Source of the DNA: Neoconidiobolus thromboides FSU 785
Lineage: Eukaryota; Entomophthoromycota; Entomophthoromycetes; Entomophthorales; Neoconidiobolaceae
Assembly (NCBI GenBank): GCA_025603075.1
Contig: MU626305.1
Coordinates: 58,211-122,210, forward strand
Reading direction: 5' to 3'
DNA: 64,000 bases
Under the pieces are notes generated by a model. That model was not told where the DNA came from, did no database searches, and saw nothing but the letters and a program-made list of their open reading frames with translations. The stretch's first letter is position 1, and each line of letters opens with the position of its first letter. A program made the position numbers and the translations under genes. Shown here in pieces: positions 55,637 to 64,000 of this stretch.

Positions 55637-55684
55637 AAGTTAGGGTAGGAGTATTAAAGCTAGGGTTAAAGTTAGAGTTAAAAT
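55637..55684. repeat. Degenerate TTAGGG (telomere-like) tract
   Basis: AGTTAGGGTAGGAGTATTAA followed by GCTAGGGTTAAAGTTAGAGTT. Weak, interstitial, opposite strand sense to the tract at 39769. Confidence 0.45.
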
Positions 55685-55952
55685 TAATCTTGTTTTAAAA
55701 ATGCAATAAAAGATTACTTAATATATTTACACTTTATATTGTTTTTTGAGTATTTAACAGAAGTTACTTTTTATACTTTTAGTCTTAAAATAGTTTGTTT
55801 TTATATTATCTATAACTAATTTATTTTGTTACAAAAAGACCATTAATAAAATTTTATAAATTTAAATATATATATGAGAATGTCCAAATTGGTTTCAGAA
55901 TTTAATCAAAAATTAACCCAACTTTTAAATTTTTAAATTTGTAAGTCTTTAA

Positions 55953-56158
55953 TATATGGGGATGTATTTTTGTGTTTAAGAATTCTACTAACAATCTTTC
56001 CACTCAAATAGCATTTAAAAGATACAAAAAGTGATGAAGTGAAAACACTCTCATATGGAGATGTTTTTTTGGTTTTATTATTTTTTTTCGATTTTTTAAG
56101 TACTATTTTAACAGGAAGATTGTTGATAAAATTATTAAATAAAAAATACATCCTCATA
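55953..56158. mobile_element. MITE copies 16 and 17, back to back
   Basis: A plus copy (55953-56054, TATGGGGATG ... ACTCTCATA) is directly followed by a minus copy (about 56053-56158, TATGGAGATG ... CATCCTCATA). They share the central TA. Confidence 0.8.
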
Positions 56159-56211
56159 TGTAAATAATAAAAAGTTAAATTCATTAAAAATAGCTTTGGT
56201 TTTATTATTAG

Positions 56212-56676
56212 TGCGAAATCTGGTACTCACTGATTAGAGTCAATAACTACTATTGCTTGGTTGACTAGCTGTAAGTTGAAAGGTCTTGGTTTATGTGACT
56301 AAGATGAACTTGAACTATGAAAAATAGTACGTAATATGTTACAGATTATGCAAGACAAATAGAGTGAACAATACTATTGTAAAAGCTACGTAAAATACTA
56401 TCAGGAGAATTTAGTGGCTTTGTTAAAGATAGCGGTACTAGGAAATAATCCAGTCAAAAAGCCTCGAGTTACTATGTTCTAGAATCTCTTTTGTACTCTG
56501 AAAAGTACGAATATCAAAACGAGAAGATAACATCCTTCGGAATTACATGGCAGAAATTTCCATAGCAAACTAAAATAAAAGGCTCGGGATTGGTTGTGTC
56601 TGGACTCGAGAACACAATAACTTAAATAGTTGTTGTGTTATAATTAATCATAAAGCCAACAAAACGATATTTCACA
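56212..56676. repeat. 465-bp TG...CA repeat, copy C (solo-LTR-like)
   Basis: Starts TGCGAAATCTGGTACTCACT and ends CGATATTTCACA; 465 bp, colinear with copies A and B. It abuts the palindrome that begins at 56677. Confidence 0.78.
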
Positions 56677-57969
56677 GTATTTGTGTTCTATTAAATATAA
56701 TAATAAATCATGCTATTATCCAGTATCTGATAAATCAAAAGAAGTTCCATAATTACAATTAGGGTTATAGAGTCTATAAAAAATAGAAAATAGAAAATAG
56801 AAAAATAAAAGATCAACCTCAGCTTATCTTGCGAAAATAGCTGGATTTAAAATTGTCGATATTTATTAAGCAAGTAGTTTGTTGAGTGATAGAAATCAAT
56901 TATTAAACGTTGATACTATTTAAACTATTGATATCTAAGTTGATAGATAGTTAAAAAGCAAGTAGTTGTGATACCAATTAAAGATTATTATATTATATAT
57001 ATTATATAAAGATAGTTATAGTTTTGGGGCTAACCGTTCCCTCCCATGCAGTTATTTATTAACTTAGTAGTATATTGGTAATGTAATTATAATATTAGAA
57101 TTATTTCTTTGTTTCTTTATTTCTTTGTTCCTTTATTTCTATTCCTTTGTTCCTTTATTTCTATTTCTTTATTCTTTTGTTTCTTTATTTGATAGCAAAT
57201 CTACAATATTCGTTATAGAACAGTTAATGATAAATATTTTTTAAAGTTTTATAAAAAAAATGTGTTTTTTGATTATGTAGGAATGTCTGAATTAGTTTCA
57301 TTATCTTGTCCAATTTTTAAATATTTTGTTGAAACTTCGCTTAGAATTCTATAAAAACAATTTTTATTTATTAAAAAGTAAAAGTACCCAGATACAATTT
57401 TAAATTATTCTATTATAGTTTATATTGTAAGTTAGCTGAATTTCTACTAAATCTTAAATATATATTCTCATAAAATTTTATTGAGAAATATTTATTATTG
57501 ACTGCTCTATAACCAACATTTGAGATTTTCTATCAAATAAACCATTTTAATGTTCTAATTACATTACTAATATATTACTAAGTTAATAAATAACTGCATG
57601 GGAGGGAACGGTTAGCCCCAAAACTATAACTATCTTTATATAATATATATAATATAATAATCTTTAATTGGTATCACAACTACTTGCTTTTTAACTATCT
57701 ATCAACTTAGATATCAATAGTTTAAATAGTATCAACGTTTAATAATTGATTTCTATCACTCAACAAACTACTTGCTTAATAAATATCGACAATTTTAAAT
57801 CCAGCTATTTTCGCAAGATAAGCTGAGGTTGATCTTTTATTTTTCTATTTTCTATTTTCTATTTTTTATAGACTCTATAACTCTAATTGCAACTATGTTG
57901 CTTTTTATTTATTTACCAGATACTGGATAATAATGTAGTCTATTGTTATGTTTAATAAAATGCAAATAC
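56677..57969. repeat. 1.3-kb imperfect palindrome (fold-back-like element)
   Basis: Left arm 56677-57253 (starts GTATTTGTGTTCTATTAAAT) and right arm 57470-57969 (ends AATGCAAATAC) are reverse complements. The stretch 56757-57090 versus 57555-57890 is almost identical; outer and inner parts are diverged. The left arm alone carries an extra ~80-bp pyrimidine tract. A 216-bp spacer lies between. No open frame is inside. Confidence 0.85.
57107..57188. repeat. Pyrimidine-rich minisatellite
   Basis: Imperfect repeats of TTTCTTTGTTCCTTTA-type units present only in the left arm of the palindrome. Its length accounts for the arm-length difference. Confidence 0.8.
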
Positions 57970-58032
57970 CTTTTAATGCCTTGTATCTCTGTTATTTTTT
58001 TCGTGTTTTTGTTTCTTGATACTTTTTAAAAA

Positions 58033-59433
58033 TTATATCTGTTTTCCCATTATTAACAGTCGAGTTATTAATTTTATTATGTTCGCAAATAAAAGCCCTA
58101 AATCTTGAATCAATTGATCGATATCTTCTATTTTACTTAATGCTTCAAAGCTACTTTTGCATTTTGAAAGATTTCCAGAATGTCCATCAACCATACTTTT
58201 TCCATGATGCTCAGCAAAAAAATTAAGATTAATATTTAAACTATTATTTATTTTAGGAATTTCTTTAAATATATAATGCAGGAACTCTCGGGATTTAAAA
58301 TGATTTCCTGTATCTGCCCATATATTAATTTTTGTAAGCTTTTTAAATAAAAGCTCTGTAGAGATTAGATCAATTAAACAATCTCCTGTATATGCTGAAT
58401 CATGGTTTAGTACTTCAGATAAACAATCAAAATAAACTTTGCCTATTGTTTTGTCATCTTTTAAATATAGACTACCAAAACCTAACATTGATATAGCTTG
58501 TTTATTATAATGATATAGATTTATTGAATCTGGTCTTGCTCCTATTTCCATATTTCGTTTAAAGTCTAAAATTATTATACAACTTTTATTATTCGATTTT
58601 TTAATAGTTTCATCAAATATATTTTGAGTATCAACACAGAATTTATATAATTTGTATAAATTTTCTTTTTCATTGAAAATTTCTTATATTTCTGCTTTGT
58701 TTTTTATTGCTGCATTTATTTTATTTTCAAATAACTTTTTTCTAACTGTATATTGGGCACAATATCACATAGATCCGTTTTTCTTGCTGGATTTTTGAAA
58801 CTACTCGGTCTATATTTTAAAAACGTTGACCTAGCTACTGCTTCATCTTTTAAATCATTGAAATATTTACTATATATTATTCTTACACTTTTATTTAATA
58901 TATATCATCTGATGAATACTTGCTTTTATTTTTATTTTTATTTTTATTAAATCTTGATGAAATAGTTGAACCATTTAGTAAATATTGTATGATAGTTTCA
59001 ATTTTTTCATCTTTGGTCTTTTTATATTTTTAATGATATGTTGTAATGTTGATATTTTATTATTATTATTACTTATTTTTGAATAATCATATTGATTTCT
59101 ATTTATATTAAACCCAAAACTTTTATATTCATCAAAAGAGTATACTGAAGCTATAGTTGATAATAACACTACTTGTTGACTTTTATTTCCTATTTCCCTT
59201 AAAGCACTAATTTTATACATTGCTTGATTAAGTTTATTATCATCGATAGTAAACTTTGATAATATATCTTTTCTTTGTTTCGTTTTATTATAAAATTCCA
59301 TAAACCCTGAGTTGTTGTAAATAGCTCTTGGAATTGATGTAAATGAATTACAATGTTTGTATTGTGTACTTCTCCCTATTGTATTAGAATTTTGAAAAAT
59401 TCCATTTCGAAGTTTAGTTATGAAAGTTTGCAT
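58033..59433 (-). pseudogene. Broken DDE-type transposase-like gene
   Basis: Two open segments on the minus strand (59433-58975, 152 aa; 58551-58033, 172 aa) and the DNA between them read as one decayed protein. The intervening DNA encodes, in changing frames, VARSTFLKYRPSSFKNP followed by ARKTDLCDI. It then runs, after a frameshift near 58735 and a stop near 58687, into CIIILDFKRNMEIGARP. The last segment holds WADTGNHFKSREF and FFAEHHGKSMVDGHSG. The order 'FxKxRP...KTDLC - LDFK - W.D.....FKS - FF..xHGKxxxDG' recalls a group of DDE/RNase-H-fold transposase-like proteins found in invertebrates and protists; I cannot name the superfamily. At least two stops and one frameshift make it non-functional. 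It lies 63 bp from the palindrome. Confidence 0.6.
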
Positions 59434-59906
59434 TTTATTCTTATTTCAACAAAAAACAAAGTCAAATAACTGTATTCATATAATCATATAATCATATATT
59501 ATATATCTATTAAATATCTAACAGAAATAACATAAAACATATAGTTAGAAAAATTAACTATTTAAGAAAAGGAAGCAATTGAAGTAAGTTTTTAAGTCAA
59601 ATAAAGAGATTTAGTTTAAGCTTTTTAGATTTAATCGTCACATTAAAGACACAAATTTAAACTCAAAATTTGGATTAATTTCTAAGTAAATTCTGAAACC
59701 AATTCAGATAACCTCATATACTATTTTAAATTTTATAGATTGAAGCTTTATAAGTATTTTAAATAAAACTAGTTATTAAACTACAAAAAATTCAAAATTA
59801 GTAAATGCAAAAAAGGTTTTAAAACAAACTTTAAATAATAATAAACTTGATAACATTTTAATTTATTTTTATATTTTATTTAACTTTTTGTAAAAGAATA
59901 TAACTA

Positions 59907-60012
59907 TATGGGGATGTTTTTTTGGCTTCATTACTTTTTCCATTTTTTAAGCGCTATTTGAGTGGAAAAATTGTTAATAAAGTTGTTAAACATAAAAATA
60001 CATCCCCATATA
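59907..60012. mobile_element. MITE copy 18 (minus)
   Basis: TATATGGGGATGTTTTTTTG to AATACATCCCCATATA, full length. Confidence 0.88.
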
Positions 60013-60135
60013 AATTTCGATATTTAAACTTAGATATAAATTTGTATTTTTATATATTTATTTGTAATACTATAACTTCAGTTATAGTTAATAACTTTGA
60101 TCATAAAATGATAGTATTTAAAAATATTATTAAAT

Positions 60136-60175
60136 TATTAGTGAAATTCTTAAACACAAAAGTACATCCCCAAAT
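60136..60175. mobile_element. MITE copy 19 (one arm only)
   Basis: TTAGTGAAATTCTTAAACAC followed by AAAAGTACATCCCCAAATA, the outer arm of the element with the rest missing. Confidence 0.65.
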
Positions 60176-61795
60176 AATAGTTTTTTCTGATTTAATTTAA
60201 TTTAATTTATGTAATAGTAAATTAAATATAAGTAGTATAAAACTAATACATATTTTTTTACTTAAAAGACATATGTATTTTGCTGATTTGTCTATTTTTT
60301 ATTAATTAAATCTAATTAATACTTTAACTCTTCAAGTACTAAGTATCTTAAAAAATTATAGTTGATTATTAGATGGTTTACCTGCTTAGGGTTGATTCAA
60401 GAAGCATTGCTCATTATGGTTCTCTTAAAGTCATATGCAAGTTATGTTCACTAAATTTTTCTAAAGCAAAATTATGACAAACATTACTTGTCTATGGTGC
60501 TTAAATAGTTAATTTGATTATAAAACTTAATAGAATTTCTGCAAAAAATCAAAACAAGATTAAATTTAGGTTCAAACTAACTCACTCATATTAAAGTATT
60601 TTAATGTATTTAATGTAATTTTATATTCAAATTTAGGTCACTATGTTCTAAAACAAGTTTAAACCTTATATGTTGTTCTAGATACTTAAAAGTGAGAATA
60701 TTTAATTAAATAGTGTTCTAGACTTCAAAGTTATGATTTTAAATAAAATTTTAATATTTTATATTACACAATTTTTATACATAATGGCTTTTTATAAAAA
60801 GAGGTGGCTATAATAATAGATCGGCTACTTAAATACTTACTTAAATACTTACTTAAATATCTACCTTGATAAATGTTTAAAGCAATATAAGTTTTCATAA
60901 ATATTGCTTACAAAATATAAATGACATAAGGATTGGTAGCGGATATTTAGTTGTAAGAATACGGTGTGACTAAAATATCTTGATTGACTTATTCACTTTT
61001 TGGCCCTAATATAAAGAAAATACGTAATAAATATTGATGGTTACTTTATAAATAAAATACTATTAAGCAGAAATGGCAACTAATAAAGAAGTGATAAATT
61101 AAAGTTTATCGGTTTTAACTTATAAACCAATAACAAAGCAACTTTATGTTGTTAACATGATGTTATTATAGCATATAATAACTATTGTTTATGGATGTAG
61201 TATGTATTTGTTTTTAGTTCGAATTTTAGTTTTACCCCTTAAAATTAAATCTAAAACTTGCTATTTTTGGGTTTAAGCAAACAGCAATTTAAATCCAGTT
61301 TATTATTAAAAATTTAAATTAGTAATTAAATATATCACAGCTATTGATATCCCGAAGTTCTTATTAAATTCATATACCTCGGGTAAACAAATCTAATTCA
61401 ATTACATTTTAATATTTTAAACCTACACAAAGTCATTTCAAGGATATTAGCCAATTAGCCTAATATTAGCTGTTACATTATAGTATAAAGGCTTAAATTA
61501 CATTATAAATTTAACAATATAGCCTCATCCATTTTTCCAAATTAAATCAATCTTCCCATCAGTATATAAGCTGATGCATTTTCATATTAAATAAATTATA
61601 TCATATTTCAATTCTATCTAATTTTATACTCTTCTTATCAACTCGGAACTTAAATATTGATGTTTTCAGGTGGAATACCTGGTGATTTGACAATATTAAA
61701 AATTAGTATACAAAATAAAAACCAAAATTGTTAGTTTTTTTAAAATTCTTACCATTAAATTATAAAAACATTACATATAGAGTGCTTTCAAAAAG

Positions 61796-61804
61796 TATAA
61801 AAAG
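61796..61804 (+). promoter_or_regulatory. TATA box, P450 paralogue 5
   Basis: TATAAAAAG about 35 nt before the ATG at 61834. Confidence 0.6.
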
Positions 61805-61833
61805 AAACCAAATAAAAGTTAAAATGAAAAAAA

Positions 61834-63763
61834 ATGTTTACTATAATCTCAGTATTAAGCTGTAGTTTGATATTATTTTTATTTTATTATGTTTATAAGG
61901 TATTGTTTTCAATTTTATTTCATTGACTCTAATATAGTTTATAAAGGTGATATACAATTTATACATCAATCCTTTAAAAGAAGTCCCTGGCCCGCTAATA
62001 AATATAATACTCCCATTTATAGACAGCATTTATTTAATAAGCGGTACGTTTCCTACTTACTGTCTAGACATGCATAAAAAATATGGAAACGCTGTAAGGT
62101 TAGGTAAGGAAATAAAGTTAAAATAGCATAATATGCTAATATTACTATAAACTAGGTTGGAATAAAGTTTCATTCGCATCGGAATCAGCATCTAATGAAA
62201 TATATTCAACTTATAGTTATCAAAAAGATGAGAGTTATGACGTTTATCTTATATTTGGAGAAAGCATTTTCAGTACACGGTAAGTAACAATAAAATCCCA
62301 GAATACAAGTATTAACGATATTATTAGAAGGAAAGATTTTCATCGTCAAAGAGTAATTTTTAAATAGTTGAAAGAGTAACTAATAAAATATAGAAAAGAA
62401 TACTCGCTCCTTGTTTTTCGGAAAAAGCAATAGAAAGTGTAGAATATCTTGTTAAGAAGAATGTGGATATGCTTATAAACAAAGTTAATGAGTTTGCAAC
62501 TCAAAACAAAAAATTGGACCTTGCACTTTATTTTCACTATATTGCTTTTGTAACCCATTTGAAATGTAATATAAGCTATGCTAATATATATAATAGGATG
62601 TGATTGGAGATTTGGTATTTGGAAACTCGTTTGATATGTTAAAAAATGGGTACCATCCAATAATAAAGTGGATAGGGGATATAGGTACAATAAGCACTTT
62701 GGTATTATAGTAGTTTCTATTTAAATGTGATACTTATAAAGTAATAGGTATTCATGTTTCCTTTTTTGATGCATTACCAATTCAGTGGAGTTAAAAATCT
62801 ATACAACGTATCGTATAATAATTATGCTTTAAACATTATTTAATTAAAATTTAGTTTTCTTACGAAGCAATTAAGAACGCCAAAAGCAACCTCGACAGAG
62901 CTACTATTTTAAATACTTTAATCAAGGCAGAGGATCCAAGTGATGGGAAAAAACTAAATGAGAAAGAGATTGCCGAAGAATTGATTGTACAACTGTAAGC
63001 ATATATACTATATTTATTTATAAAAATAAACTGGGTTTATAGTAGCGCAGGAACAGATACTACTTCATGTTCTCTTGCATGGTAACCAAAAGTTATTATT
63101 AACCTTTAAACATTATTTAATACAAGTAGGATATTTTATTTATTGTCAAGTCAACCAGATAGATATGAGAAAGTTAGGGAAGAAATTTGTACAGTATTCC
63201 CTGATAAAGATTTAATTACTTACAATAAATGTAAATCTGAATGTCATTACCTTAATGCAGTGATTCACGAAGGATTAAGAATGATACCAGTAGTTGGTGG
63301 CAATGCACCAAGATTAGTACCTAAAGGAGGGAGAGTAATAGATGGTTATTTCATACCAGAAGGGGTAATTAAACAACATTTTAAAATCAAAATTATAATT
63401 GTTTTTAGGTAGTTGTTGGTGTAAGCATGAATTCTATACATAATTTGCCATCGAATTGGAAGGATCCAAGCCATTTTAACGCCAAAAGATGGCTAAAAAA
63501 TGGAAAATTCCAAAGTAATCCAAATTTTATGCCATTTTTATTAGGACCCAGAGGATGTGTTGGTAGGACGTAAGTTTAATTAGAAATGTTGTAAGTAGTA
63601 CCTAATTTTTATTAGTTTGGCTTGGATGGAATTATATTTAGTTACTGCAAATTTAGTACGAAATTTTACTTTTGAAAGAGAAAATGAAAAAGTAATTCGC
63701 TATAAGAATTTCATTACTACACAGCCTATTGAACCTATCAATGTTTACGTTACAAAAAATTAA
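61834..63763 (+). CDS. Cytochrome P450 monooxygenase, paralogue 5 (most diverged)
   Basis: Multi-exon P450 starting MFTIISVLSCSLILFLFYYV at 61834. An earlier ATG (61824) runs into a stop, so 61834 is preferred. Exon 2 is read as NLYINPLKEVPGPLINIILP, then DMHKKYGNAVRLG. ExxR is in HEGLRMIPVVGGNAPRLVPK (about 63265-63330). The I-helix AGTDTTSCSLAW lies near 63045-63085, and the haem loop is FLLGPRGCVGRT (about 63535-63570). Ends NVYVTKN at 63763. All motifs are present, but sequence and C-terminus differ clearly from paralogues 1-4, and the anchor-to-proline region has lost the usual SLFICPL form. Introns sit at equivalent places, so it is an older member of the same array. Confidence 0.86.
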
Positions 63764-64000
63764 ATTACAACTAAATTTGCTAATCTGCTTGAACATGCGT
63801 TTCAAATATTAAACTGTAAACTGCTTAGTAAATAAATATTTTAGAATGTGATTATTTATCCTTAGAATTTTATTAAGTATAAAAATGAGATAAAAAAACT
63901 ATCTTTTGAAATAACATAACAAATATTTTACAAATTGAAAAAATGTTGAAGTACATATAATACTATATTATTAGAGTTAAATTAATGATTTAGCCTATAT
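63764..64000. other. Downstream of P450 paralogue 5, nothing recognised
   Basis: 237 bp of AT-rich 3' flank to the window end. Confidence 0.5.

Larger units (their letters stand above)
53183..56211. other. 3-kb gene-free region
   Basis: No supportable gene. Contains MITE copies 15-17 and a degenerate TTAGGG-like tract. The remainder is AT-rich DNA with stops in every frame. Confidence 0.6.
59434..61795. other. 2.4-kb gene-free region
   Basis: Contains MITE copy 18 and a MITE half (copy 19). Otherwise AT-rich DNA with no supportable gene. Confidence 0.6.

Noticed and set aside
61889-62077. Plus-strand ORF reading FIHQSFKRSPWPANKYN in P450 paralogue 5
   Set aside because: Wrong frame. The neighbouring frame gives NPLKEVPGPLINIILP, which matches the other P450s.

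Overview
The window is nuclear DNA from a very AT-rich fungus. Evidence: many short introns (about 45-60 nt, GT...AG, some with a TACTAAC-like branch site), a fungal Zn2Cys6 regulator, a Bro1/ESCRT protein, a Scm3-type centromere chaperone and degenerate CCCTAA/TTAGGG-like tracts. The base composition, the intron style, an expanded P450 family and animal-like orthologues (ANKRD54-like, Ric8, PPIL4-type cyclophilin) would fit an early-diverging fungus, for example an entomophthoralean such as Conidiobolus. That placement is inference; no marker here settles it.

Layout. 1-10.6 kb is a dense run of minus-strand housekeeping genes: BRO1 (cut by the window edge), clamp-loader subunit Rfc5/RFC3, Hsp90 co-chaperone Aha1 (with a 6-nt microexon), mitochondrial ribosomal protein uL29m, and a long Scm3/HJURP-like protein. 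11.0-17.4 kb is a gene desert holding an orphan first exon, several ~105-bp MITEs and two copies of a ~465-bp TG...CA repeat. 17.4-26.3 kb is a plus-strand run: MFS monocarboxylate-type transporter, ANKRD54-like protein, L-type lectin and transportin (Kap104). 30.9-39.5 kb holds glucose-6-phosphate isomerase, Ric8, a 14-exon protein I cannot name, and a PPIL4-type cyclophilin-RRM protein.

Interleaved with this, and filling most of 41-64 kb, are five paralogous, apparently intact, multi-exon cytochrome P450 genes (26.7, 41.2, 45.4, 51.2 and 61.8 kb, on both strands). One Zn2Cys6 transcription factor lies between them. The P450s share exon layout, a TATA box about 25-45 nt before the ATG, and an N-terminal membrane anchor. 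Two of them carry an identical 289-bp stretch that includes introns, which points to recent gene conversion or duplication.

The intergenic DNA is rich in mobile-element debris: about 20 copies of one MITE family (TIR GGGGATGT, usually TA target duplication), three solo-LTR-like 465-bp repeats, a ~1.3-kb imperfect palindrome, and a broken DDE-type transposase gene next to it. I found no CRISPR, operon or bacterial-type element, and no tRNA or rRNA gene that I could support.
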